NCBI GenBank assembly: GCA_002989075.1
Contig: PSQN01000006.1
Coordinates: forward strand, 1,364,001-1,428,000
DNA length: 64,000 nucleotides
Reading direction: 5' to 3'
From: Arthonia radiata
Taxonomy: Eukaryota; Ascomycota; Arthoniomycetes; Arthoniales; Arthoniaceae
Shown here: positions 34,394 through 45,222 of the stretch, piece by piece
How positions within the stretch are numbered: position 1 is the stretch's first letter
How the letters are laid out: each line of letters starts with the position of its first letter
The notes under the pieces: model-generated
What the model was told of the DNA's origin: nothing
Seen by the model: the letters and a program-made list of their open reading frames with translations, nothing else
The model's database searches: none
Translations under genes and position numbers: made by a program

Positions 34394-36097
34394 ATGTCCG
34401 CAAAAATGGCCGCCGCAGCCACAATGGTCCTGGAGCCACAGCAAGCCCCAGCGCTCAACAAGCAGCCGAATACAATGAAGGATGAGAAGCACTCTGGCGC
34501 AACAGAGACTGAGGATACAAAGCCGATGTCAGACGCCGTTGCGCAGCTTAGTGCTCGCGCGCGTCGCAAGAAGAAGCGCAACGCCATGAAGTCTCCTCCC
34601 CCGGCGATGAACGTCGTGCGAGGTTTCGAGACACCATCTGCCTCTGGAGGTGAAGACTCCGATAAGTCAAGCCTAACCTCGCCTCTCGCCGACGTTTCAA
34701 CGTTCCCATCGAGCATCTCAGGAAGTCCAAGCCTTCGTCCGTCAGGACTTGCGCGCGCTCTGAGCGAGCTGAAGCTGGCTGAGGCGTCTGGCGAAGAGCC
34801 TCGAGGCAGACGCATCTTTACCCCGTTGCGAGAACAAGCGCGGCCTCCTAGCAGCTCGCCCCTCGTCAAGGCTATGAGTGAGGACGACATATCCATTACA
34901 AGCGAGACTGAAGTCTATGATGTTCCAATCGAGGCAGACTTTGCTTCAGCTGACACTAAGCCGAAGAAGATCTTTGCCGGCGCCATTGAAGGAGGGCTTC
35001 GTGCAGACTCGCCGCACCGCAAGATGACCGCATCCGACTTCACTTCTCTCAAGTGCCTTGGCAAAGGCACCTATGGCACCGTGCTTCTCGTTAAACAGAA
35101 TTCTACCGGTCGATTGTTCGCTCAGAAGCAGCTGAAGAAGGCGACTCTGACGGTTCGCAAGAAACTCATTGAGCAGACTCGCAGTGAGCGGCAGATTCTG
35201 GAAAGCGTCAACCGCCACCCATTCGTCGTCAAACTCTTCTACGCGTTCCAAGATCACGCCAAGTTGTATTTAATCTTGGAATATGCCCAAGGCGGCGAAC
35301 TGTTCACGCATCTCAAGATGGAGCGCATGTTTACGGAAGAGGTCGCTGCCTTCTACATGGCCGAAATGGTTCTTGCCTTGGATCACCTTCACCGCCATCT
35401 CGGAGTGGTCTATCGAGATCTCAAGCCCGAAAACTGCCTGCTCGATTCTCAAGGCCATCTCTTGCTCACCGACTTTGGCTTGTCCAAGGTTGCCGTGACT
35501 GAGAAAGCCGACGGCTCCGGGAGCGAGACGAGTCGTTGCAACTCCATGCAAGTTGGGACCGTTGATTACATGGCACCAGAGGTCATCAAGGGTGTTCCTT
35601 ACGATTCCGCAGTCGACTGGTGGTCACTCGGCGCTCTGGGCTACGATTTACTCACCGGTGCTCCGCCTTTCGCATCTGCCAACATTGGAAACACGCAGCA
35701 GAAGATCACTAACAACAGCTACAAGATTCAGATGCCATACTACATTGGTCCAGACTCCAAGGATCTGCTTCTGAGGCTTCTGAGGCGTGACCCTAAGAAG
35801 CGCCTGGGCAGCAATATGCCCAAGGATATGGCCACTATGAAGAGCCACCGCTTCTTCCGACGTGTCGATTGGAAGGCCTTAGCGAAGCGCGAGTGCACCG
35901 CGCCCATACAACCAATCGTGACCGACCCGGAGCTAGCCGAGAATTTCGATGACGAGTTTACGAATCTCGCGATGAGTCCGATCGATGAGCGCAAGTCACC
36001 TCTTGGAGCGCTTCGTGATGATGAGAATCCTTTCGGAGGCTTTACGTTTGTCGCGCCGAGCAGCCTTTTGGAGGGCGATGGAATCCTTGGATGTTGA
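34394..36097 (+). CDS. AGC-family Ser/Thr kinase, S6K/Psk1-like
   Basis: Single exon, 567 residues from ATG 34394. A ~210-residue Ser/Pro-rich head with basic RARRKKKR precedes the kinase domain (about 220-480). Motifs: GKGTYGTVLLVK glycine loop, catalytic Lys in FAQKQLKK, VYRDLKPEN catalytic loop (Asp), TDFGLSKV, MAPEVIKG and DWWSLGALGYDLL. After the domain come a turn-motif candidate NLAMSPIDE and a hydrophobic motif NPFGGFTFV (FxxFTF). This set is typical of TOR/PDK1-regulated AGC kinases of the S6K/Psk1 branch, which control growth and translation. The activation loop reads CNSMQVGTVDYMAPE, one residue longer than the usual S/T-F-C-G-T, so the PDK1 site is not in the standard place. There is no N-terminal C2 domain as in Sch9. 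Confidence 0.92.
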   Translation: MSAKMAAAATMVLEPQQAPALNKQPNTMKDEKHSGATETEDTKPMSDAVAQLSARARRKKKRNAMKSPPPAMNVVRGFETPSASGGEDSDKSSLTSPLADVSTFPSSISGSPSLRPSGLARALSELKLAEASGEEPRGRRIFTPLREQARPPSSSPLVKAMSEDDISITSETEVYDVPIEADFASADTKPKKIFAGAIEGGLRADSPHRKMTASDFTSLKCLGKGTYGTVLLVKQNSTGRLFAQKQLKKATLTVRKKLIEQTRSERQILESVNRHPFVVKLFYAFQDHAKLYLILEYAQGGELFTHLKMERMFTEEVAAFYMAEMVLALDHLHRHLGVVYRDLKPENCLLDSQGHLLLTDFGLSKVAVTEKADGSGSETSRCNSMQVGTVDYMAPEVIKGVPYDSAVDWWSLGALGYDLLTGAPPFASANIGNTQQKITNNSYKIQMPYYIGPDSKDLLLRLLRRDPKKRLGSNMPKDMATMKSHRFFRRVDWKALAKRECTAPIQPIVTDPELAENFDDEFTNLAMSPIDERKSPLGALRDDENPFGGFTFVAPSSLLEGDGILGC

Positions 36098-36250
36098 CTG
36101 GCCGGTTCTGCCTATTCTGAATATCTACAGTAACATAGGCTGTGCATAGGTGGTAATAGTCTATCGTTCATACATCCGTATCGTACAGCATGGGCGTCTC
36201 ATGCGCTTTTGGTTTTACCCGTCTTACGACTTCCCACTCCGTGCGCTCTC

Positions 36251-36886
36251 TTACACAGGCAGCTCCTTGTTTCTTGGTCCTCCACTCGCGTATGATAATG
36301 CTTGCGCGATGTACGGCCCAATGACTGGGATGTTGTAGGCGAAGCCAGCGATCGTGCTGAGGAAGTCCCCAAACAGTACGAAGATGCCGTAAAGCTCCAC
36401 GATGAAGCCGACGAACGCCCATCTTATCAGGATGAGGAAGATACCGGCTGCAAACGCGGCTGTGCCTTTCAGCTTTTGCCGTCGTGCGAAGAAGATGAGG
36501 GTCTTTTGTGGTCCGATGATTATTGTGAGACCGATCAGGAAGAGAATCTGGGATCGCAGTCAGGAGAAAGTTGGACTTGATGTTGAGTGTGCGCGCTCGT
36601 ACGTTGCCCATTGCCAGCCTGCTCTATCGTTAGCTTGTAAAGCCTCGCGACAGTAGTATGTAGTACTGACATGGCCCGATCAAAGAACATCATCAGCCCG
36701 CCGAGGAGGAAGAAGACTCCTGTGCGCCTGGTGAGCATTGCGTCGTTGGGCGACAGTGCTGAGGATGCCGTACCATACCTCCCGAGCAGAACGCTACCCC
36801 GATCTCTGTAGATAAATATATCAGCCCTGCGCCTTTGTGCACTCCTCAGCAACGCATCGCGTACTCTGCATGTCCGACATCCACAT
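36251..36886 (-). CDS. GOT1: Golgi transport protein Got1
   Basis: Five exons (36886-36865, 36805-36779, 36719-36671, 36618-36603, 36547-36251) give 136 residues, matching the ~138 of Got1. The start MWMSDMQKIGVAFCSGGVFF fits the family MWLSDxQKIG pattern and is assembled over three small exons. The rest shows FFDRAMLAMGN, LFLIGLTIIIGPQKTLIFF and GFIVELYGIFVLFGDFL, giving four membrane spans. Got1 is a small Golgi membrane protein that assists ER-Golgi and intra-Golgi vesicle fusion with Sft2. Exons of 22, 27, 49 and 16 bp make it the most finely split gene in the window. An upstream in-frame ATG at 36895 would add MPT. Its 3' end converges on the AGC kinase with 153 bp between stops. Confidence 0.92.
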
Positions 36887-37871
36887 TGTCGGCATCTTCG
36901 CGGTGACGCTTAGCTAAGTTGCGCGGAGTTAGGCGGCGTCTGCGTCGTTGAGGATCAATCAAAGAGCTTGCGGTGAGCACGTTCCGGTTGCTATCGCATT
37001 TGGTTTGCAAGATCTCCTCTTCAACTCCTTGGTCGTGTGTGGTCTTGAAAGGAGCCTGGGATCGAGGGGCGCAGCTATTGATATCAAGGCAGCCAATTTG
37101 CAGAAAGGCTGGGTGAAGTGGTGGCATGTTCGGTCCGACCCGCAATATACCTGCCTGACGAGTCATGGCCTGCGTTTCTCGTCCCAAAAAGAGACGACAG
37201 CTCAAGCTCGCAACGACGACCAAGTAGCTGATACATCCATGTCGCTGCATGCTACAGGTACGACGTCAAGAGTACATGCATTTAGCTTGACACATGTATA
37301 CCACGCTATTTCTGCCGGCCGGCGTGCTGCCGCACCGTTGGCCGGGCCAATGAGGCAGATTTGACTTTTGGCCTCCCGCGCTCGTTGCACGACTAGAAGC
37401 GCCCATCTCGTCCAGCACCTTTACACTTGCTGCTGAACGACGTCCGCCTAATCTCTCCGTCTCACGCTCGCTACCTTCTCTCTATCTGCTCTCATTTCAC
37501 TCCTGACCCTCAGGTGCTCGCCGCGACCATCGTTGATTATTTGCGACAACGGTGAAAAGGTAAGACCCGCGCGGAAAGGCTGAGAACGTCATACTCGAAA
37601 TACATCAAACAGCTGCGCCTCCTGTTGGACGCCAACACTCCGAAACCAGGCTCGCATTTCGTGCATCCATTATCAAGCTAGCATCGGCCCTCGTTCAGAT
37701 TCGCCTTATCGTTGAACGAGCAGACGCCTCGGTCCTCGCGTAAATCTAGCGACCTGTAGGCGTCTAGCGGCCATTGAACGGTCGTTGCTCAGTCGATCTA
37801 CGAGTCTTTGTCGTATGGGATTCAGCGTTCTGCTTCAAGTCTAATTCCACGCCCGGCCTAGCCGCCGGGCG
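36887..37871. promoter_or_regulatory. Divergent promoter, GOT1 and DUF3433 gene
   Basis: About 985 bp. Two overlapping open frames on opposite strands (near 36846-37364) have no protein features. A GC-rich cluster with overlapping GCCGGC/GGCCGG palindromes lies at about 37315-37350. The last 400 bp, C/T-rich from about 37450, should be the DUF3433 gene leader. Confidence 0.4.
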
Positions 37872-40800
37872 ATGGTCTTGATCGATATGGAGGAGGATAA
37901 TGAACATGAAACGCAATCTCCCAGCCGTCAACCACCATCGTCATTCACTGCTACGCCACGCGCAAGAGCTCCGTCCATCCCAGAACAGTCGCGATGGTCC
38001 ACATCGACCTTCTCTAGTGTAGCACCATCACGACAGACGAGCGCGAGCCAGAACGTGCGACAAAGTCTGCCACCTTTACCGACCGCGCGTGATACCCGCA
38101 CGACCGCCCAGAACAATGTGCCGATACAAACGATGGTATGTATATAAAGTCACGTGAAACATGTCTCAGACACACTGATTATACCGCAGCTCGAGCGTTC
38201 GACTAGACACGACCGGAACAGCTCTGCGCCATCCGCATGGCGCCCGCCGCCAACATTTGCCAATCCTTCGCGCACATCTTCAGAAATATCCGTCGCGAGG
38301 TCGCTGTCTGCTAGCTCTCGCGAGATCCCAATAATGCTTCAGATCAATGAAGACGCTCCACCAGTGCCACCGATACCGGAACATCAAAGCGTTCGACCAA
38401 TACGAACGTCGTTGAGCGACGTTAACCTTTCCTCTCAGCCGAATACGCCGGCTTCTCCTCTACCGCGTTCTGCAGACGAACACGAACTTCGCAGTGCAGC
38501 GGTCCGAGCTCCCTTAACGACTTATTCAGGTCCTGATTCTACGTTACTGGCCTCGCCATCGGAAATAACACCTCAGCGTCTCCGATCGAGGTACTTCGTG
38601 GGAGATTCTCTGTCACGAACAAAGTCCGCTGCACCCGCTCTCATGCCTGGGTTACCTCCAACGACCTCACCGACCGTACCACCGCCTCCCAAGACGAAGA
38701 CTGTTACTGGTCCGCCACCCTCGTATAAACCTCCACGTCAGATCTCACCGGCCCGACCCGACGTTCATGTTGAGTCACGCCCTTCTACTAACGCCTCAAA
38801 TTCAAGTCTGCTGAGCAGGATTGGCACCAATCTGAGGAAGTCATTACGCAATCCAGGTAGGTACCACAAAATCGACGATGGGAACGAACCTCAAATACCA
38901 ATGAACCCCATGCGCGGCCCGGCACCGGCAGAAGGTCCCGGTGATGGCGACTTTGCTCCGATAGCGTTTGACATTAGTACATTCGAAGGGCCAGCACATC
39001 TGCAGACGAGACCGTCGACACGACAGCAGCGTAGCAGAAGACATAGCAATCCTGCTGAAGATGACACGGATATTCTTGAATCGAAAGGCCAACTCACCGG
39101 CGGCCTCGGTGGTGGCATGGACGCTGTCATGGAAGCATCAGTCACCATGCCACCAAACTACAAGCCCTCGTTGAAGATCACACCTAATTACAAATCAAGT
39201 CTCATGAAGCGTACTACTACGCGATGGCGTAAGCAGCCCCCAGCAAGTCCGAATCCACTCACGCAGGCCGGCCAAGAAGCCGCCGTTAGGTCTGGTCATG
39301 TAGTAGCTATAGAAGAAGGGTTTGTGGATCTGAGCAATGTCGAAGGTGGCATGGGTGGTGGCAGCGACACGCCCAAGGACATCAATCTCATTGCTGACGA
39401 GGCGGCCAAGCAAAGCTACTACTTCCCGCCGGATCCTCAGATGCCCAACTGGCGGCCGTTGCCAATGCAGCCGTGGTACCTGATCTTACTGCTGTGCATC
39501 GCTATCACCTTCTTTGGCATTGTTGAGCACCTGGTCCAAGCATCTAAAAATAAAGGGCTCATCACGTTTCAGTCACCATCTGAGGTACCCAACGGACAAT
39601 GGTTCGTTTGGAAGTATCTTGGCGAAATCTTGGTGGTATCATACGGCGTAATGTTTCAGGCCACCGATTTCGAAGTTCGCCGACTCGAACCTTACTACCA
39701 AATGTCGCGACCGACCGGCGCCAAAGCTCCAGAGTCTCTCAATATGGACTACCTCACCTTCTGGTCCTATCTAATTCCGTTCAAGGCCATCAAGCACAAG
39801 CAATGGGCTGTGACATGCTCCTCGCTATGCACGATCATGGCATCTGCTATCATGCCGGTGCTGTACAGTGCGGCCGTCAATCTTAATCCACCGAGAAGCG
39901 AACGAAAACGGCCTCCAGGAGCTCCGCCGATCACCTTCCAGGTGCAATTCGACCCTATATGGAGTCGTGTCATGGAGACGTTCCTGGCTCTGATCATCAT
40001 CTCTGCAGGACTACTCTTGTTCCAGCAACGACGCAAATCAGGCCTCAATGGCGATCTAAAGGGCGTCGCTGGTATTGCGACTATGGCCACCAAGAGCCAC
40101 ATCTTGAACGACTTTCGCGGACTAGATCAAGCTTCGCATCAGGCGATCCACAAGCAGCTTGCTCACCGCAGATTTATCCTACACAAAGGGTCGCTATGGC
40201 AAGGTGAGTACATTACACGAAATGGAGCGGAGACTGAGGGCGTGCCGAAGCCGAAGAATCCGCACCCCGTCGCTCTGCACCTACCGGTCGGCGTGATATT
40301 CATGTTCTGCTTAGTACTATTTTCCGTTCTCGTGCCTATTTTTGAGTTCAATGAGAGCGCGAACAAGGTCACAGATGCCGCGCCCTGGTTCTTGCCCTTA
40401 CTAGCGACGTTGTTGAAGCTCGCATGGACAAATTTGGAGACCGGCGTACGCATGATTGAGCCCTTCTACCGACTGAGCAAGCGACACGCTCATCCGTCGG
40501 TGCTTTTACTGGACTACACCGGGACAATACCAGGCGCAATGCCAGTAAAGGCGTTCTTCAACCGGCACTTTCTTCTAGGTGCTGTGGGTATTGGCGCTTT
40601 GCTCGGGGAGATTCTCACCGTCTGCGTCTCTTCATTCAACGTCGATGGTCAGGACTTCCTGACGGACAAGAACAGGCAAGTTAACAATACTGGCCTCACG
40701 AAGCGCACTTTCTTCAGCAGTCTAGCGGTCGCCGAGGCCATACCGATCATCATGATCGTCATCCTCATCTTCGTGTACATGCGGCGAAGGCACCCTTTCT

Positions 40801-41216
40801 TGCCTCGACAGCCTGGCACGATCGCTTCAGTCTTAGCGTTCGTCCATCAGTCCAAGATGCTATACAGCTTCGTCGCACCCGACGACGATGAAGAAAGCCC
40901 AACAACTACTCATCACGGAGGGCGGAAAGAGAGCTTCAAGAACAAGCCGCTTAGCAAGTCGTGGACAATGGCAACCTTCGCCACGGCGACCAATTTGCTG
41001 GGCTCGGAGAAGGATCAAGAGATGGGCATTGCGGAGCGTGCCGTACACCTACTTGAGCACAGAGGAAAGACCTTCGGGCTTGGCTGGTATAGAGGCAGAG
41101 ACGGGCAAGATCACGTCGGTATTGACGAGGAGGAGCTTTTGCATGATTATGAGCATGGTGTTGATTGGAGCAAGTCACACATGGGCGCAGACATTGGGCG
41201 ATGGGAGCAGCTTTGA
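37872..41216 (+). CDS. DUF3433 multi-pass membrane protein, spray-like
   Basis: Exons 37872-38135 and 38190-41216 give 1096 residues. The first ~520 residues are disordered, Ser/Pro-rich and basic. Two DUF3433-type membrane blocks follow, each with the pattern 'LEPYYQMSRPTGA' or 'IEPFYRLSKRHAH', then a YLTF/DYTGT strand and hydrophobic segments. About eight spans are visible, including WYLILLLCIAITFFGIVEHLV, VIFMFCLVLFSVLVPIF and IIMIVILIFVYM. The tail is cytosolic with a KTFGLGWYRGRDGQDHVGID end. In Neurospora the DUF3433 protein SPRAY affects calcium distribution and hyphal branching; a similar role here is inference. The single intron falls in the disordered head. Confidence 0.85.
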
Positions 41217-41568
41217 GCATGGCGGAGGGACCCGGGAAGACCATTTGCACAGTCAGCATTTCACGGCGTTGACTGTATATGCACCATGATACCACTGGTT
41301 GGATAATGTGTATACCGATGTCGATACGTGGAGGGTAATGATAGATGATGTACAAGTGATAATTGAAGACATCAAACAATCGAGCAACTTCAATTTAGCT
41401 GATCGAATTTCGTACGGTACGGCCTTTCTCAACGTCAAGTTTGACTGCACTACCTCGTCGCCTTCGGCAAAATGACGTCACTCTGTCGGCCGTTCACCCA
41501 CGTCGAGGTTTATGTATTCACCTGCAATTTGCCCACTCCTCGACTGAGGTTTTTACCATACTGTGCTA
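41217..41568. other. Intergenic, promoter of oxidoreductase-like gene
   Basis: 352 bp, 3' flank of the DUF3433 gene and promoter of the next. Nothing else seen. Confidence 0.4.
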
Positions 41569-42399
41569 ATGAGCCTAAATTCCTGTGCAACACTCACGCG
41601 CCTGGAGCGCCACTTGCTTCTCTCCCAATCCCGCATCAGTCACCGCACAGGACTCCGTAACACCCTCAAAGTCCAGCAACAAGCACGATGGGCCTCCTAC
41701 AGCTCACGCAGCGCAAAACCCATGAAACACTCGGTCGACCGCTACTTTGAAGGTATTTCACATTCCCCCAGAACCTTCCCCCCCAGCATCCTCTCCCTCT
41801 CCTCCGCCCACCTCCACCATCTCAATCACCAACTAACACCCACAGACCTCGTCGCCTCCCCCCACCCCCCACCCGCAACCCACACCGCCCCCGCCCCTCC
41901 ACCCCCCGACGAACTTCCCAAATCCTCCCACGAAGAAACCCTCTCCAAAGCGCGCGTAGTCTTCGGCTCGCGCCTCGCCGGGCCCGCCGACCGCGCCCGC
42001 GACCGCGCCGCCGCGTCCACCACCATCGCAGGCGTCGCCGTTCCGCCGCGCCCAGACGAGCCGGACAACTGCTGCATGTCCGGCTGCGTGAACTGCGTGT
42101 GGGAGCTGTACCGGGACGAGCTGGAGGAGTGGGCGGCTGCTCGTGGGGAGGCGGATCGGAGACTGGCGATGCAAGGGGGTGTGGGCGCGGGGAGGGGCAC
42201 GAGAAGGGAGACGGGCGATCTGCCGAGTCATGTGGTGAGTAGTATGGATGACGATGGGGGTGGGAGTGAGACGAACTGGGATCTGGGGGTGAAGGGGCGT
42301 GGGGATTTGTTTGGGGATATTCCGGTGGGGATTCGGGAGTTTATGCGGACGGAGAAGGTGTTGAAGGGGAGGAGGAAGGGGAGGGCGGTGGTGGGGTGA
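41569..42399 (+). CDS. Mitochondrial oxidoreductase-like domain protein
   Basis: ATG 41569 to stop 42399. A frame-preserving 93-bp intron (41753-41845, gtattt...ctaac...cag) is probable, giving 245 residues with the junction YFEDLVAS. The N-terminus MSLNSCATLTRLERHLLLSQ continues Arg-rich and acid-free, like a mitochondrial presequence. The defining block at about 135-160 is CCMSGCVNCVWELYRDELEEW, the Oxidored-like N-terminal domain (PF09791 type) with its conserved cysteines. The rest is Pro/Gly-rich. Human OXLD1 is mitochondrial; the biochemical role is unproven. Codon third positions are extremely GC-rich from 41830 to 42200. Confidence 0.85.
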   Translation: MSLNSCATLTRLERHLLLSQSRISHRTGLRNTLKVQQQARWASYSSRSAKPMKHSVDRYFEGISHSPRTFPPSILSLSSAHLHHLNHQLTPTDLVASPHPPPATHTAPAPPPPDELPKSSHEETLSKARVVFGSRLAGPADRARDRAAASTTIAGVAVPPRPDEPDNCCMSGCVNCVWELYRDELEEWAAARGEADRRLAMQGGVGAGRGTRRETGDLPSHVVSSMDDDGGGSETNWDLGVKGRGDLFGDIPVGIREFMRTEKVLKGRRKGRAVVG

Positions 42400-42664
42400 G
42401 TATGAATTGGTGGGTGGCTGTGGAGAGGGGCGTTGACCGCTTGTCCACTTGGTCACCGCAACTACAAGCATGACGCAACAGCAGCTCCTCAAGGCCACCA
42501 ACATCTCGCCCAGCCTGCATTTCGACAACTTCAGCAGAAAAACGCGAAACAGCACTGAGAGTTGGCAATTATCGATCTGTCTGAGGGCTGGTTGATTCAG
42601 GCGTACTTTGCATCAACCTTCATTCGACCCACGTCTCGAATTGCGCGGAGCCATAGACCAGATC

Positions 42665-43576
42665 ATGAGCTTGCGCAGCTTCCTGAAAACGCCCGACACA
42701 CATTCTATCGGCGATATGGACGCTCTCAATACATCGGTCATCGGCTCCGCCTTTAGGTTGATCTGCTTCGCGGTCATCTGGGCCGCCTACTGCTTTCATC
42801 AAATGAGGCGTATCGTGATTCGCGAATTTATCGACGACGGGGCCGAATCTGATCCGAAAGAGGCCATCATGAGACGGAAATCTCTGCTGTTGTCAGATGC
42901 GATGCTAAAGGTTGCGTGCTTCTTGCTTCTATGGATCATTGGTTTTGGTACTGCGGTCACTCAGCTGTCATCGATCGTTGTGGCGGACACGCTGGTGGTG
43001 ATGCTTGTCTGCTGCCTTTGGGAAGTCTGTTGGAAAGTCTTCGAAGATGTGCGGAAGGAGATGAAGAAGAAACCAGCTCACAAGCCCATTGCCGCCGAAT
43101 CGCCGCCATCGACAATTCCCACAGACGACCTCAGTAACATGTCGCGCAAGCAGCGGCGCGACGCGAGGGCTGCCATCCATCAAGCAGCCGCGGCGAAGCA
43201 AGTCATCTCTCATAGTACGCAGACTGTACCCACGGCTCCGCGGTCTGACATACTCCAGCAGCAGCACCGCATGCATGATGAGCTTCAATCTCAACCTAAC
43301 GACCAGCTGATTCGCCCTGCGACGTATAAAATCGATCCGCTGCAGTCTCATTCGATGGGTGCGGGTACTGCTCCTCATGCTGCAATACGGCGACGCGAGC
43401 CCCAGCAGATTCTTGGGTACGTCAAAGCTGAGCCAGAACCTGATGATGAAGAAGCAGCAAACCTCGACTGGACTAAGTTGCCGGCGTACAAGCCAGAACC
43501 GCTGGAGTCGGAGCGGATGAACACGACTGGCTGGAAGATACGAGGGATGGCCAGCCGCTCTGAGCGTCGGGAATGA
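42665..43576 (+). CDS. Hypothetical two-span membrane protein
   Basis: Single exon, 303 residues from ATG 42665; the frame extends upstream only by non-ATG codons. A first hydrophobic segment, LICFAVIWAAYCF, is followed by a charged loop and then MLKVACFLLLWIIGFGTAVTQ plus VVADTLVVMLVCCLWEVCW, so two or three spans. The C-terminal half is soluble, with Gln/Ala-rich and acidic EPEPDDEEAANLDWTKLPAYKPEP. No family recognised. It lies 265 bp after the oxidoreductase-like gene in the same direction and converges on DPM3. A start at the second ATG (42716) is possible. Confidence 0.7.
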   Translation: MSLRSFLKTPDTHSIGDMDALNTSVIGSAFRLICFAVIWAAYCFHQMRRIVIREFIDDGAESDPKEAIMRRKSLLLSDAMLKVACFLLLWIIGFGTAVTQLSSIVVADTLVVMLVCCLWEVCWKVFEDVRKEMKKKPAHKPIAAESPPSTIPTDDLSNMSRKQRRDARAAIHQAAAAKQVISHSTQTVPTAPRSDILQQQHRMHDELQSQPNDQLIRPATYKIDPLQSHSMGAGTAPHAAIRRREPQQILGYVKAEPEPDDEEAANLDWTKLPAYKPEPLESERMNTTGWKIRGMASRSERRE

Positions 43577-44026
43577 GAACGTGAGCACGATGAGTAGATT
43601 CACTGAGATCGAGGTGCGATGAAGTGTAATACGTGGGTGAATGGCTCAACTCGCGACGACCATAGAGGCATGAAGATGCCGAAGCGGCTGCTTGCCATAG
43701 CAGCAGGAGAATGCAGAGCAGAGCACGGAAGTCAGATCAATGGCAAATAGCAACGACGTTCGATAAAGATCCGAAGTCAACATATGCTATACACGCTATG
43801 CATTACCGCGCTGACTTGGACTGCTGCCATCTGAACTTCTGTCTGACCTTCCGTGGTCTTTTCGCGTCTGCTTCACCGGCCTGGTCACACTGTAGATCTG
43901 CGATTGCGCACCATTCTTGCACACCCACACCAGCTCACTCCCCCGTTCCATATCAATCGTTTTCTAGCTTTCACATTCCCCTCCACCTCTCTTCGCCTCT
44001 CAACACCCCACCATCTCCCTCCCCTC
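43577..44026. other. Convergent 3' intergenic region
   Basis: 450 bp, strongly C/T-rich from about 43920 to 44026, next to the DPM3 stop. No gene seen. Confidence 0.4.
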
Positions 44027-44493
44027 CTACGAATCAACATCCACCCCCCGTCCCCTCAACTCCGCCCTCGCCGTCTCAATCTCTTTCTCCAAACTCCGCT
44101 GCGCAGCAGGCGCATCATTAAAGATCAATAAATGCCATCCAATACTGCCGAGCATGTATGCGCCTAAACTGACAATCGCCCACAAGGGCAGAACAGGCAG
44201 GATCTCGTCGGTTATGAGGCTGGGGAGCGGAGAGGGTGTGAGGTGGAATGTTAGGGGGATGTATATCTGTTTGATTGATGGCTTGTCAGTGATGGGGAGA
44301 AACGATTGGGGTGAGCAAGGAGAGAGGGGAGGGGGAGGGTGGAAGGAGTGGTGTGTGGGGAGCGTTGGGAAAGCGTAGGGTGTCATGAAGACGGGGAACG
44401 GGCGTGAGTGGTGTGCAGAAAGAAGGGAGAAAGGAGGAGACGTACGGCGAGGATTCCAACTAAGAGAGTGATCTGACGGGTTGCGCGCGTCAT
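44027..44493 (-). CDS. DPM3: Dolichol-phosphate mannose synthase subunit 3
   Basis: Exons 44493-44446 and 44266-44027 (179-bp intron, phase 0) give 95 residues, the normal DPM3 size. The N-terminus MTRATRQITLLVGILA is the first membrane segment. The second half shows the family pattern LPVLPLWAIVSLGAYMLGSIG, then LIFNDAPAAQRSLEKEIETA and ELRGRGVDVDS. DPM3 anchors the catalytic Dpm1 in the ER membrane through its C-terminal coiled coil, for dolichol-P-mannose supply to N-glycans, O-mannosylation and GPI anchors. Without splicing, the downstream frame would begin with a poor ATG at 44386. Confidence 0.93.
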
Positions 44494-45222
44494 TATTGTG
44501 GTGTGAAGTTCAATGCTGGGAGAGATGTTGGAGCCAGCAGGCGGAGGGAGAGCGGAAGCTGCTCGTGCGCTCTTCACTGGAGAGTGAAGCTTGTAGTGGA
44601 TATGCTGGCAGGAAATGACAATCGGATTGTGTATATCGTGGTCATGCGTGGGCTTTGTGACCACTCGACTGGAGTTTCGAAACAGACGAAGTTGCGCATT
44701 GAAGCGCCAAGAAATTTGGAAGTTGAGCGGGAGTGCGAGAACGAGCTCCTTGCGCTCGCAGCATTTTACGGAGGGTGCGTGCGAGGACGTAAAGCTTGCG
44801 CTGATTCAATTGATTGTTCTATCTACAGGAGACAGAGAGAAGATGTCTCGCTCATACTGTACAGATGAAGCTGTCACTTAGGTTCCACTTCTTCCGTCTT
44901 GATTGATGATATTTCGAAGATCAGCTTGAGATGCTGTCTCATACTTTAAATACTCATCCGATATCACCTTTGCATCTGTGATATCTGGGGTCCTCCGTCT
45001 TCAAACAGCCCACGTCTCCTTCCGCTAAGCGTGCTAATGTTTTCATAGCACTCCGGCTGCCGTGTTCAATATCATACTCTGGACCTTCGTTCTCAGAAAA
45101 TATGGCATTCCGCTGATCATCGAATCGTTAGTATACTCCCGTCCTGAACGCCCTTACCTGAAATTAAACCCCATCTTATGCAAACGTTCAATCTGCATTA
45201 CCCACGAAATGAAAACGAACCA
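44494..45222. other. Intergenic, DPM3 promoter and coiled-coil gene 3' flank
   Basis: 729 bp. Only shadow-type open frames. No gene seen. Confidence 0.4.

Noticed and set aside
41833-42555. 240-codon minus-strand frame opposite the oxidoreductase-like gene
   Set aside because: Pro/Arg-rich shadow of a GC-rich coding region; the plus strand carries the CCMSGCVNCVW domain.
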